Both the position numbers and the translations under genes were made by a program. The notes beneath the pieces were generated by a model, which did no database searches, was not told where the DNA came from, and saw only the letters and a program-made list of their open reading frames with translations. From Chinchilla lanigera (taxonomy: Eukaryota; Chordata; Mammalia; Rodentia; Chinchillidae): a stretch of DNA of 64,000 nt. Positions 11,601 to 21,910 of the stretch are shown piece by piece. Positions within the stretch are counted from its first letter, which is position 1, and every line of letters starts with the position of its first letter. The stretch spans positions 34,080,968 to 34,144,967 of the forward strand of contig NW_004955404.1 of NCBI RefSeq assembly GCF_000276665.1. The letters run 5' to 3'.

Positions 11601-12489
11601 GGCAACCGGAGGGGGACATAATGGATTATTTTAGGTTTAAACTATGATAATTCTATTGTGCATCCTCTAGTACATGGAGGCATTCCAGGAAGCGTTTTTC
11701 CTTTGTTTCTGAAATTATGTCTTGGTTTGCAATTACTGCAACAGAGATGCTTGTGCCTTTACGTTTGTTCTCCTCAGGTAGGAGAATAGAAACCCTTTCC
11801 CAGTATTTCTTCAGAACTAGGAGATATCTTTAAAAATGTCAGCCACAAATGTGAGGTTAACTAGCATGATTAAATAAGACTATACCTATCCTGTAATTGA
11901 ATACGTTGTCACATAGCTGTTAAAACAAAAATTTATTATCCATATGCATATTTGCAGGAACTGAGGAAACCGTGCAGTTTTTAAAAATATCAGTACAGAG
12001 GGCCATTGCCCTTCCTGTATTGAGATTTCTGAGGCTGTATTGAAGAAATTTTTTTAGGCAATGATATTAGAAAAAAGTACGCTATATTCTTTCAAGTGAA
12101 AACAATATTATAATATGGTGACCCCAGTTTGTGTTTTGACTTTTGATATTATGTATGTTGTTTCTTTTTCTCTCCTCTTTAATTTTAAAGGGAAAAAAAC
12201 TAACAAAACAACAATAATGAAGAGAAAAAGAAAATATTACTTGTTATTGTCTTTGTATGTTATTTCTTAAGAAAACAAATAGAAAATTTGTTTTACATGA
12301 TCAGATACATTCATTCTCTTTACGATATCCATTTGTTGTGACATATTGAAAAGAAATTTCCTATTTTAAAATTGCATTGCAGCTCATCATAGTTTTATTC
12401 TATAAGCTTGTAAGTTTATCCCAGAAATTCAAATATTTGGTTTGTCTGAATTTTGTTGTAATGTAATGATTAAGGTTAGTATCTAACTT
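11601..12489. other. AT-rich single-copy sequence
   Basis: No gene or repeat is recognised. Many A/T runs and frequent stops occur in every frame. Confidence 0.4.
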
Positions 12490-12494
12490 TGATT

Positions 12495-12604
12495 ATTTTT
12501 TATTTTTTATTTTTTTTTGGTTTTTCTCCGGTACCGGGAACCGAACTCACGACCTTGCGCTTGCTAGGCAGGCGCTTTTGCCGCTGAGCTAAATCCCCAG
12601 CCCC
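12495..12604 (-). mobile_element. ID SINE, antisense, young-looking copy
   Basis: On the minus strand it reads GGGGCTGGGGATTTAGCTCA, with the tRNA-derived A-box and B-box ('gagttcggttcc') positions recognisable. It then ends GGTACCGGAGAAAAACC plus an A-rich tail. A short target duplication TTGATT(a/g)TTTTT flanks it (from 12489 and from 12605). It is close in sequence to the copy at 12815. Confidence 0.9.
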
Positions 12605-12814
12605 TTGATTGTTTTTTTCACAGTGATGAATTGCTTTCATGCTCTTTATTGAGTAGTTCACATTTGATTTGAATAGCATCTACATCATATAATAATCATT
12701 CAGATACTTCCAAGAATATACATTCTGTTTCACTGTTCACATTACATGTTCCTGTGCTAGTGCCACGTTGTTTTTCTCACAAAACCTACACAATAAATCA
12801 GTCTTACATATCTT

Positions 12815-12918
12815 TTTTTTTTTTTTTTTTTTGGTTTTTCTCCGGTACCAGGAACCGAACTCACAACCTTGCGCTTGCCAGGCAAGCGCTTTGCCGCTGA
12901 GCTAAATCCCCAGCCCCC
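12815..12918 (-). mobile_element. ID SINE, antisense, perfect 16-bp TSD
   Basis: It has the same ID subfamily body and GGTACCGGAGAAAAACC end as the previous copy, with a poly(A) tail of about 20 (T run 12813-12832 on plus). The target duplication CAGTCTTACATATCTT is perfect (12799-12814 and 12919-12934), which points to a fairly recent L1-mediated insertion. Confidence 0.93.
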
Positions 12919-12939
12919 CAGTCTTACATATCTTATAAT

Positions 12940-13016
12940 GCACTTTCTTCTTCCCCCTCATCCTTTCATCCTCTCTCTTTTTTATTTCCCTTTCTGCTTC
13001 CCCCTCTTTTTTTCTT
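12940..13016. repeat. Polypyrimidine low-complexity tract
   Basis: A C/T-rich run (cttcttccccctcatcc... to ctttttttcttc) with few purines on the plus strand. Confidence 0.75.
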
Positions 13017-13106
13017 CAGAATAATTTTGACTACTCTTAATATTCTTGCACAGTTATTGTTTAGAAAACTTTTAGAATCATTAAAAACATCATCCAGGAT
13101 TTTAAG

Positions 13107-13180
13107 TGCGACTGATCTAAACTCACGACCTTGTGCTTGCCAGGCAAGCGCTGTGCCACTGAGCTAAATCCTCAGCTCTT
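13107..13180 (-). mobile_element. ID SINE, antisense, older partial copy
   Basis: It carries the ID core (cttgtgcttgccaggcaagcgctg, gagctaaatcctcagct) but lacks the GGTACCGG end and any tail. It is more diverged than the two neighbouring ID copies. No target duplication is seen. Confidence 0.85.
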
Positions 13181-13211
13181 ATAGTTTTCTTATTATAGCA
13201 CCTATACTTTC

Positions 13212-13604
13212 TGTTATGGTTGATACATTGTGTCAACTTGGGGAGTCTAGAGGTTTGGCTAAGTGACTCAGCAGGAAGCCAGGGTGCTTACTTTGTATAC
13301 ATCCTGAGCCTGTGGAAGAGGAGGGCATGGAGATTATGTGAGAGCTACACGCCCCTTAGGTGGGGGTAGCCTGTTTACAATGTAAGGCAGGGAAAGAAGC
13401 TGCTTGCCGCCATTCCTCCCTTTTGCTCTGGCTGTTTGCTGTTCAGCTGCCATTCCTCCTTGCTCTTGTTGCTTCGCTGTCTTCTGCCTCAGAGCCAACA
13501 AAGTATGGACTGAAACCTCCACAAACTGTGAGCCAAATAAACCTTTCCTTCCTTAATTTTGGACGTTGGGTATTTTGTCTCAGCAACGAGAGAAAACCAA
13601 GACA
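13212..13604 (+). mobile_element. Complete solo LTR (ERVL/MaLR-like) with TSD
   Basis: It starts TGTTATGGTTGATACATTG and ends CCAAGACA. A perfect 5-bp target duplication CTTTC flanks it (13207-13211 and 13605-13609). Length is 393 bp. It contains 'actgtgagccaaataaacctttcc' with AATAAA at 13536-13541 and the 'ttttgtctcagcaacgagagaaaac' terminal block typical of rodent MaLR-class LTRs. The exact family is uncertain. No internal viral sequence is present, so the 62- and 95-codon frames inside are incidental. Confidence 0.85.
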
Positions 13605-14879
13605 CTTTCCTTTATCTATATATTTTGAGAATAAAAATACATTTTAAAAATATATATCTGTCTAATGCACTGGATGCTTAAATTACTGTTATAAATGGGG
13701 GATCCTCTCTTTTAAAAGGTATTTTTCTTTACATGCTTTTAATCAGAAGAAATTAACAATATTACACAAAATAAAATTGCATTAGAATGTTTTAATTGTT
13801 CATCAGTGATGGACTAAGTACGCTTGCTGGTATGTTAATGCATACAATATGGCAATGAAGATAATGAAGTATGTCTACATTTATTGAGATTAAAAAGGAC
13901 TACAACATATTTTTGAGAGAAAAACATGTTAACGAATCCCATTTAGTATGATGTAATTAATGTAAAACCATGTGTGTACAATTTATATAGGTATGTGTAT
14001 TTGAAAAAAGTTCTAATTTCCTCCAAGTATTAGCGAATGATTTTTGAGAGTGCAGTTTTTGGATGATTTTTTTAATCTTCTCTTGCACATTATTTAATTT
14101 TCCAATAGCATTTACCATGGTTTTAGCAAAATGGTAATGGAATGAAATTCAAATAGAAAACATTAGTACTTTCATCAAGATTACAAATAAGTATATAAAA
14201 TTAGCCCTTTGCATTGCTTTTTCCTCTAAAGACATTCTTCTGGATCTGATAAAGTTTAGGGGTAGTTTTGAAAGTCTTTCAAAAATTTACATGGTCTACT
14301 AACCTCTATACAGTTTGCGAAATTGTAATTCTACTTACTGAAGCCATCCTAATCACAGGGGCCATGACATTGGGAGAGACAAGTTTACATCTGGACAGGT
14401 GGACTTACTCTAGACTTCTCCTGCTGTGCATACCTATGTCCTTGAGCTCTGAGTGTCGCTACTCTGGTCTCTAACCTAAGGTTGAATCACCCAATACTTT
14501 ATTAGCTTTATTTGAAAACTATAGTGTTGGGTATTTAAGCAAAGCCTTTTAAAATTAAAGAGATAAGTTGTGATCACATATAATTTTTCTACTTTTACAT
14601 TATATTTATGCAATTTAAGCATGGTAACCCTGACAATTAAAATAAGAACTTAAGCTGAGTTAGACACCACACATTGTATTTAATACCACATGTGGATTTA
14701 TAATGATTTTGTGAATTGATAGGAGAGTTTGTTATACAATTGCAAAATTTCCTCATAGAAATCATAAGCATTATTTTTTTAACACCAGCAGAACATTGGT
14801 AGCCCTGTGTGCTACACCGGTGCTTTCCATGAGTACTGTCACCGTGAAGTACTTGTGAGCTACAACTGAATCAAAGTTA
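13605..14879. other. AT-rich single-copy sequence
   Basis: No gene or repeat is recognised. The plus-strand 68-codon frame at 14268-14474 shows no family features. Confidence 0.4.
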
Positions 14880-15010
14880 CACCACAAGGGAGGTGAAGAA
14901 TATGAGACTTAGAGAGACAAGGTCATCTGCCCATAGTCACACAGATAGGAGAGAAGTTGGATTTGATATGTAAGACCAAACTGTTTTGCAAGTTCAAGCT
15001 TCACACCACC
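14880..15010 (-). mobile_element. MIR SINE, antisense fragment
   Basis: The blocks 'gaatatgagacttagagagacaaggtcatctgcccatagtcacacagat' follow the reverse MIR core. Flanks are diverged. Confidence 0.75.
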
Positions 15011-15219
15011 TCAGTCCCATAATCCAGTCTTTCAAGGTTTAATTTCTAATTACTCTACCCTTATTATTCCTTTGGTTTCCCTTATTATATTACACAATTT
15101 TCTCTTCTAATGATTCCCCGAAGAGGTGACTTGAGCTCCATATACGTTAGAAGCAAAATTTGCCTAGCTATTCAGAGAACACTATTCACTATTGTTGAAT
15201 ATTTGACTCTCCACATTTT

Positions 15220-15320
15220 AAAATCATTGGTGTTTACAGGCTGTGCAGTCACTTCATACGACAAAGCATGTACTCGAGGCTCAGACAGACTAGATGAGTT
15301 GTCTAAGTTCACATAGCTTA
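15220..15320 (-). mobile_element. MIR SINE, antisense fragment
   Basis: The run 'ctcgaggctcagacagactagatgagttgtctaagttcacatagc' matches the reverse MIR 'gaggcacagagaggttaagtaacttgcccaaggtcacacagc' region with substitutions. Confidence 0.55.
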
Positions 15321-15324
15321 TTTC

Positions 15325-15560
15325 ACTGCCAAACACTTCTCCAGCATTTACCTTGCGTCAAACATTGTTCTGTCTGCATTGTACATATCAATGGAACCCT
15401 AATAGTAACTTTGTGAGGCAGGGCGGACTGTTACCATGGCGGTTTAGCACTAAGGACCCTGAGGTACAGCAAAGCTGAGTAACAAGGCTACCGACACAGA
15501 CCTAGTGGCAGAACCAGGACCAGGAGGGGCAGCAGGCTGAGCTGTGCTGTGCTTTATCAC
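15325..15560 (-). mobile_element. MIR SINE, antisense, nearly full length
   Basis: It shows in order 'cagcatttaccttgcgtcaaacattgttctg', 'ggaaccctaatagtaactttgtgaggcaggg', 'ctgaggtacagcaaagctgagtaac' and 'cctagtggcagaaccaggaccagg'. This is the full reverse order of MIR, so this copy is close to full length though old. Confidence 0.8.
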
Positions 15561-16265
15561 TCCGGCCTGCTGCCTAGAACAAGGCTCTAGGCTTCATCCA
15601 CTTTTCTTTCTAACACATCTGACAAGTCACTTCCTCTTGGGAATAGGAAGGAAGTTGGCTGGAGTCTGGCATTGAGAAAAGTTTTATGAACTTTAGGAAC
15701 ATTAATTTAAGGACCACTGTATAATCTTAACAATCTCAATAATCACAATAATAATAATAATCTTAAGGAATACAATTCAGTCTAAAGGAATGCAAAGCAT
15801 ACATTTAAAACAATGCTTCTCTGAAGTTTTAATGTTATGTAGGGTTGTCTTTGGTGATGGCTTTTTCACCCCACACCTGCTGAGCTTCCATAAGGCTAAT
15901 GTACACTCAGTGTTGACACTTGCTAGATGGGCTGTGTTACAGGCATAAATATTAGACACACCAAAATTTGATTTGGGCTCATCTCTTAGTTTGAATAAAG
16001 AGATCTAAGAATCAATCCTTAGAGCTGTGTTTCATTTGCTATGAGTAGAGGTCAAATATACCAGGGCAAGGATAGTATTAAAGGTAATCTATGATGTTAA
16101 GATGAATGTATTAGGTAAGCACTTTTAAAATTCCAATTTTAATAGGATACACAAATCATGTGTATTTTGTTGTTGTTTTTTTTTTTTTACCATGTTGTAA
16201 CAGGCCTTTGTGAAATGTAGCATTAACCTCTAAAAACAGCACTCGTGGGGTGTGTGTGTGTGATT
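15561..16265. other. Single-copy sequence, nothing recognised
   Basis: It contains a short (AAT)n patch at about 15746-15763, a T12 run near 16178 and a GTGTGTGTGTG patch near 16250-16262. No gene is recognised. Confidence 0.4.
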
Positions 16266-16284
16266 GCATTTCTCTTCTAGTTGG

Positions 16285-16400
16285 TAGCATTAGGGAAAAG
16301 AATTTGGAGTTTCAAGAGCTGAGTTCAAGTTTAACACTAACTTTGTGACTTTGGGCAACCTACTTTTTTGTATAAATGTTTGTTTGCTGATCTTTACAGA
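16285..16400 (+). mobile_element. MIR SINE, sense fragment
   Basis: The blocks 'tttcaagagctgagttcaag' and 'actaactttgtgactttgggcaacctac' match the MIR core ('tagctgtgtgaccttgggcaagttac'). The 3' part is diverged. Confidence 0.75.
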
Positions 16401-16544
16401 GGGAATCTTCTTCCCAATATATGGAGGTACGAGGTTTGGTTTAGTTTATATTTAATTGGCTCTATTAATAGAAAATAAAATGTATTTTGAAAGTGTCATC
16501 AAATGTTACTAATTTTACTGCCTATCTAGCCTTCGGTGGTGAGA

Positions 16545-16690
16545 CAGGATGTGGTAGGGAACAGACCAGGGTTCAGTCTGGTGGATTCTAATCCAGGTTC
16601 TGTCGCTACATTCCCAGTGTGAGCCAGGACGGATGCCTGGGATTCAATTTCTTACATGATCAAAGAGTTGGGCCACAACTTCAAGGACCT
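16545..16690 (+). mobile_element. MIR SINE, sense fragment
   Basis: The run 'cagaccagggttcagtctggtgg', 'taatccaggttctgtcgctac', 'gtgtgagccaggacgg' follows MIR order but is strongly diverged. Confidence 0.5.
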
Positions 16691-17029
16691 TACCAGGTGA
16701 ACATGTCAGTGATTCATGGTGTGTTGTGCTACGTGTGGTTTAGTGAGCTGAGCACAAGCTGAGATCACAGGTATTGGAGATAAAATATCCATGTGTGGTG
16801 CTGATTGTGTACAGAGATGAGTATCACATAACTGCATAAGCAGCTCACTTTCACTTTTTCAAAACGAGAACTGGAATAACTATAAAAGGCCTTTTGCTCA
16901 AAGTCTTAAGTTTTCCTTCCTTTTTTGAAGCAAGAGAATCCTTTTACAAATCAAATTACATGGCAAGCCCTAATACATAAAATAAATGTACCCAATATAC
17001 AAAAGTGCAGATTTTCCCCTGAGAATAAA

Positions 17030-17455
17030 AACTCACCTCTAAACTCATTATCTTTCCCCTCTAGACCCACCCTTCTTTATTCTTTATCACCAGTTTCTCT
17101 ATGACTAAATATTCATGAATTATCTTGGACTTTCTTTCTTGCTTACTGTAATGTGCCATTGATCATATAGATAATTTCACCTTCTACATAATTCTTGGTT
17201 CGTTTGTCCCCTTTCCACCTCTACTACTGCTGTGTTGTGTCAGCCCTCTGGCTTGGACTTCTACAGTCACTGCAGAGGGGTCTCTCTGCTGCTGGCCATT
17301 TCCCTTGGATTATACCACCAGTGATCGCACGTGATCTTTATGATTTGCAAATTTTGAGCACACTCATTTCGCCTCCGGTCTACCTGCCAGAGGGGCCTTT
17401 AAAACAGTCTGATGAAATCAAGGATGGTGATGAAAACGTTTTAAAATACTGAAGA
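17030..17455 (+). mobile_element. L2 LINE fragment, sense
   Basis: The blocks 'ctactactgctgtgttgtgtcagccctctggc', 'acagtcactgcagaggggtctctctgctgctgg' and 'cctttaaaacagtctgatgaaatc' parallel the L2 region that reads 'caccaccctggtcc... ctcctaactggtctccctgcttc... tttttaaaacataaatcagatcatg'. The 85-codon plus frame at 17195-17452 lies entirely in this fossil and is not a gene. Confidence 0.55.
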
Positions 17456-17497
17456 TCACAGTTACCTGGCACATTCTACTAAGGTTTCAGTGTTTTG

Positions 17498-17702
17498 CTT
17501 TTTTTTTTTTGAAGGTTGAGGAAAGAGTCTAGGGCCTAGTACCACCTCAGGACGTGCTCTCCTGCTGAGCTTCACATAATGCCCTTTTTATTTTGAGTTG
17601 GGGTCTCAATACTTTGCTCAGGCTGGTTTTGAGCTTGCATTCCTCCTGCCTCAGCCTCCGAAGTGGCTGTGATTACAAGCATGTGTCTCCATATCTGGCT
17701 CT
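17498..17702 (-). mobile_element. B4-type (ID-B1 composite) SINE, antisense
   Basis: It has a T12 tail complement at 17499-17510 and then an ID-like half ending 'tgctgagcttcacataatgccc'. A B1-like half lacking the internal duplication follows ('gagttggggtctcaatactttgctcaggctgg' to 'gattacaagcatgtgtctccatatctggct'). This order is the B4 composite. Confidence 0.8.
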
Positions 17703-17859
17703 AAATGGGAAAAAATTCAGCATTTCTACCATGAAAGCAACCCAATTTATAGCACTTCCCTTCTATATAGAAACTCTAGCTTGTCAATATTCTCCCTGTA
17801 CTTCTGAAAATGCAGACTAAGTTCGCAGCAGCTTTTTGGGCTGGTCATATATTAAATTG

Positions 17860-18250
17860 TGCTATGGTGTGCAACTGCAGTTCATTGAACTCTAGTAATT
17901 ATCGTAGCTTTACAAAAATACATTTAAGATCTGCCAGGGCAAATCCTCACACAATTTTTCTTTCTAAAATTGTTCTTGGTTATACTGGCACATTCTTCTT
18001 CCAAATGAACTTTAGATTCACTTTGTCAAGAAACTCTATTAGTATTTTCAATGCTGTAGTCTTACATTTGTAGATTAGGAAAGAATTGATATCGTTGCAG
18101 AATTGAATCACCTCATTAACTTGGAATGTTTCTCTATTTATTGCTCAAAAGCATTTTGTAGCTTTCTGCAGAGAGATTTTATATATTTTGTGCTTATTTT
18201 ATTTCCAGGCAGTTCATATGCTTTGATAAAATTGAGAGAAGGTTTTAAAC
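17860..18250 (-). mobile_element. L1M ORF2-derived fragment, antisense
   Basis: The plus strand carries the reverse complement of old L1 ORF2 3' sequence: 'atcgtagctttacaaaaatac', 'atctgccagggcaaatcctcacac', 'tgaactttagattcactttgtcaag', 'attttgtagctttctgcagagag'. It is diverged and interrupted by stops. It may continue past 18250, but I cannot follow it. Confidence 0.6.
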
Positions 18251-18950
18251 GTTACATAATTCTCACTGAATACTGAAGATATTTAAGAAATGCACTGCTT
18301 TTAATATATTCTTCAACTATAGAACTCTGTTATTAGTTTAAATGCACAAGTCCTTGGTTATGTATCAAAGGCTAGCAGCTGTACCCTTTCTTTTCGTTCC
18401 TGCTCAGATGAATTACAGTTGTTGGGCAGTGAAATAAATTTTCAAAAAATCCCTCCATGCTCAGTTTATTTTGCATTTAGAATCTAAGGCTGAGTAACCA
18501 TCACTATGTTTTCCATGAACTTTCTGAATGTAGGACTTATCATTGAGCTATCTTAATTTTCTCTTCTCCAAGTCTAGTGTGCTGCAAGGGTATGTTTGAG
18601 CCTCTTTCCTAGAGCAAAATGCTAAGTGCCACGATTGTTACTATAACAGTGAATTTGATCTTTTTCCCCTGGATGTTTATTAGTCTCCCAATGGATGTGA
18701 CTTATACAGCATATCTAAGCTCTTAAAAGTTTTTGTTGGACATTAGTCTTTTTTCTTTCCTCATAGGAGTACTTGTTCTCACATGAAATGTGCTGAACTT
18801 TATCTTTGTATATATCCAGTTAAATCACTGTTATAAAAAGTACAACCCCCATGGTTTATCATAATCAGGAATAGTTTAGTGTAATCTTGTTGCAGATAAT
18901 ATGCATTCTAGGTGACACTTATTTTCATAACTGCTTTTTACAGGTTGAGT
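18251..18950. other. AT-rich sequence, possibly decayed L1
   Basis: No clear element or gene. It could be the continuation of the neighbouring L1M fragment, but similarity by eye is too weak to assign. Confidence 0.3.
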
Positions 18951-19120
18951 TTTCTTCTGTTTTGTTTTGTTTTTGTCTTTTTGAGACAGGGTCTTGCTAT
19001 GCAGCTCAGGCTGGCCTTGAGCTCACTTTGTAGCCCAGGCTGGCCCCAAACTCACAATGATTCTCCTGCCTCAGTCTCCCCAGTGCTGGGATTATAGGCA
19101 TGTGTCACCATGCCCAGCTA
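18951..19120 (-). mobile_element. B1 SINE, antisense
   Basis: The plus strand reads 'ttttgagacagggtcttgctatg', two copies of 'caggctggcc' (the B1 internal duplication), then 'cctcagtctccccagtgctgggattataggcatgtgtcaccatgcccagct'. TTACAGG occurs on both sides as a possible short target duplication. Confidence 0.93.
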
Positions 19121-19140
19121 TTACAGGCATTACAGCTATT

Positions 19141-19543
19141 ATTGAGTTTTGTCCTCCACCATATCCATATATTGAAATTCTAACTCCCAGTAACTCAGAG
19201 AGATATTTACAGAAGTAATGAAGTTAGAGTAAGGTCACACCAGTATGGCTAGTATCCTTATAAGAAAAATGTACACACATGCGCACGCACACACACACAC
19301 TCACACACACACACACAGCACCCTATGAACACAGGCAGACATCAGGGGGTGTGGCTGCAATCCAAAGAATGACAACAATGGCCAGCAGTCCATCAGAAGA
19401 GAAGACAGGGAACGGATTCTTCTTTAGGCTTAGACAGCTTGATTTGGGCTTCTACTCTCCAAAACTGTGAAACAATAAATATCTGCTCTTCAAGCAAACC
19501 AATTTGTAGCTCTTTGTTATCGCAGCCCTTGTAAACTAACACA
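19141..19543 (+). mobile_element. MLT1-type MaLR LTR, sense, with CA expansion
   Basis: It begins with 'gttttgtcctccaccatatccatatattgaaattctaactcccag'-type MLT1 sequence. It contains 'gctagtatccttataagaaa' and 'ctccaaaactgtgaaacaataaatatctg' (AATAAA 19474-19479) and ends 'cagcccttgtaaactaacaca'. A CA microsatellite has expanded in the middle. Confidence 0.85.
19271..19318. repeat. (CA)n microsatellite
   Basis: An imperfect (CA)n run of about 48 bp with GCGCACG interruptions lies inside the MLT1 LTR. It occupies the place where the family normally has 'gacacagacacacacagagg', from which it evidently expanded. Confidence 0.9.
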
Positions 19544-20900
19544 TTGCCCTTCCATTAAATTTTAATGTGTTGTTGATTTTATGAAGGGGATTACTGACCT
19601 CTACCTTGTAGGTCCCTTCTGAAACTCACCCTGCATTCAGAGACTTAGAATAATTTGGCTCACGAAAATGGAAAAAGTTCAAGCTATTTGTAGGCACGAC
19701 TTTACTCATCTCTCAAATATTCAAGAGCATCATCCACCCAACCACTGTTTATTAAACACCTCCCATGTGCCAAGCTCATGTTGATTTTGCCTTTCTGCAA
19801 CTTGCTCAACAACTCTGGGATTGTGCAATGTTATGGAATTTACAATCCTGGATCATATGAATTTAGTTCATAGAAACCAAAACCAAATAGACATGAATCC
19901 TCCTAAGCACCTATTTTCATTTCACATCCTCTTCCTTCGAGGGTGCAGAGATTAGACTGCAATCACAGGGACTGAGTTTCCTTTTTTTCACCAGGTTTTA
20001 TTTTCTTCAGGGGTTTTAGCAGCTGGGCCCGCAAAATCCTGTATTCTCTCCTATTGCATCATTGATTCTTCCTCCATTTTCAAACATCTACAATAAGGTA
20101 GTTTATAGTACACGTAATTCAGAAAGAAAAGATATTCATCCCCAAAGAGGAATACCCAAATCATCCTCTCACACCATTGCCCATGGCTGAGAAAGGAACT
20201 CTTCAGTTCATTCAGCAACAAATACCTATATCTGAGCCTTTTCTGATGGACGGTGGATGTCACAAACATGCGCACGTAAGGGATAGGGGACCCGGGCCCG
20301 GCTGAATGCTGACCAGTGAGCTGAAATTTGGTTCTGGCAACCCCTCTGCCCTCATCAGCCTGCCCCTGGATCACCTGTTCTTTCTTATAAAAAAAGTAGA
20401 GTGGAATAAGTCATGCACAGCTGCAAGACCTGCTGGGCAGCTGCCTTTCCACAAATTTAATTAATGAATCAAAGGTGAGTGCTGTCTCCTCCAGGTGTTT
20501 TCTGCCCTCAGACTCACCCTCCTCTGAGCTCCTCCAGTGGCCTTTGACTTAACTAGCAGTAAACAAAGCATCCTGTATTCCTGCGACTGACGGGAATTCC
20601 TGTATTCCCACTCGAGTACCCTTGCTCTCTCCTGTCTGGCTTGAACTCAGTGTACTTGTGGTAGGCAAAGGAGAGCCACCCCTCTCCAGAAACATGGGCA
20701 GCATTTCCCAGACTTGTTCTGGACAGATATAGATAGCCAGTCTCCAGGCAGAAGTCTAGGAGCCTCTATTTTTAATAAATACACCAGGTGATTTCTATAA
20801 TTAGGTACATTTGGAATATACTGTCCAAAGGCATTTTGAGGTCAGCTGATATAGACTTAAATTTTCTAAACATTAAAAACAAAGCAAGCAAGCAAACAGA
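19544..20900. other. Single-copy sequence with possible L2/MIR remnant
   Basis: At about 19735-19790 'tttattaaacacctcccatgtgccaagc' resembles an antisense L2/MIR 3' end but is short. A GC-rich patch near 20270-20300 (gggacccgggcccggc) stands out. The 107-codon minus frame at 20051-20374 has no recognised product. Confidence 0.35.
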
Positions 20901-20914
20901 AAAAAATCGTGCAA

Positions 20915-21080
20915 GCTGGGTGTGATGGCACACACCTGTACTCCCAGCACTTGGGAAGCTGAGGCAGGAGGGTCTCCATGAGTTTGAGGCCAGCCTGGGT
21001 ACATAGTGAGTCCAGGCCAGCCTGAACTACAAAAGTGAGACTCTGTCTCAAAAAAAGAAACCAAACCAAACCAAAACAAA
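20915..21080 (+). mobile_element. B1 SINE, sense
   Basis: It starts GCTGGGTGTGATGGCACACA with 'cctgtactcccagcacttgggaagctgaggcagg'. It has the doubled 'ggccagcctg' of B1 and ends 'gagactctgtctca' plus an A-rich tail of CCAAA units. Flanking AAAAAT(C)GTGCAA copies (20902-20914 and about 21077-21089) look like a target duplication. The 79- and 89-codon minus frames are within this SINE. Confidence 0.93.
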
Positions 21081-21090
21081 AATGTGCAAA

Positions 21091-21654
21091 ATGCCAATGT
21101 GACACTGAATTTTAGTTTTAGCTTGCTAATAATCCAGGGCAAATTCTTTAGCTTTTATGTATTCTATACATAAAACGAAGAGGTTTAAATAGATTTGTTC
21201 ATTTATTTCTTTATCAAATTTGTATTCAGAACGTAGTGGGTATGTTAAGTATTTTTTAGTCCCGAGGAATGAGAATGAGTCACTCTCTGACTGTCTGAGT
21301 TTAAGCATGGCCTGATTTTCAGTGCCACACGAGTCTGGCCATTGGTAGCCAGGGCACAATGGAAGACTTTATTATTATTTTATTGCATTATTGTTATAGT
21401 GGTTTTTTTTTTTCTTTTCCTTAAGAGGGATCTTTGAGTTCCAGGCACACTCTAGTGCTGCTAAGTAAAGTGGTGTGATCTAGTCTACTGAAATAAATGT
21501 TTTCTTCATGGAACTATGGACAGATCCATCTTATAGACAAAGGAGGAACTATCCTAACTCCAGCAAACTTCTACTTGGCTTTCCCAGTGAAATAAACTGA
21601 GAATAATTTAATACTAGATAACTCCATTTTGATGTCAAGATAAATTTAATTAGG
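21091..21654. other. Single-copy sequence, nothing recognised
   Basis: Only a T10 run near 21402 stands out. The 77-codon minus frame at 21126-21359 is unsupported. Confidence 0.4.
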
Positions 21655-21729
21655 CTCCTCCTCCCCACCACTTCTTCCTCCTTCTCACTAGCTCTTCCTC
21701 CTTCTCCTCCTTTACCGTTTTCTTCTCTT
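21655..21729. repeat. Polypyrimidine (CTT/CTC)n tract
   Basis: A run of CTCCTCCTCC, CTTCTTCCTCCTTCTC and similar units immediately precedes a B4 SINE. It may derive from the decayed A-rich (on minus) tail of that SINE. Confidence 0.75.
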
Positions 21730-21910
21730 TGTGGTAGTAGAGATTGGACCCAGGGTCTCACACATGCCAGGTGTGTGTTCTATACTGAGCTACACTCCCA
21801 TCCCTTTTAATTTTCTTGCTAAGTTGTCCAGGTTGGCCTTGAACTTGTGTTTCTTCTCCCTTAGTTTCTGTAGTGACTGGGATTACAAACGTGCAACAAT
21901 GTGCCTAGGC
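21730..21910 (-). mobile_element. B4-type (ID-B1 composite) SINE, antisense
   Basis: The ID-like half ('gagattggacccagggtctcacacatgccagg', 'ctgagctacactcccatccc') is followed by a B1-like half ('ttgctaagttgtccaggttggccttgaac', 'gtgactgggattacaaacgtgc'). It is diverged. The 61-codon plus frame at 21731 lies in the SINE. Confidence 0.82.

Noticed and set aside
12495..12918. ID elements as functional tRNA or BC1-type RNA genes
   Set aside because: They have flanking target duplications and A tails, so they are dispersed retroposon copies. Their pol III boxes may persist, but nothing shows expression.
17195..17452. 85-codon plus-strand frame with hydrophobic N-terminus
   Set aside because: It lies wholly within an L2-like fossil, so the hydrophobic start is incidental.
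20866..21142. 79- and 89-codon minus frames
   Set aside because: They translate the antisense of a B1 SINE.
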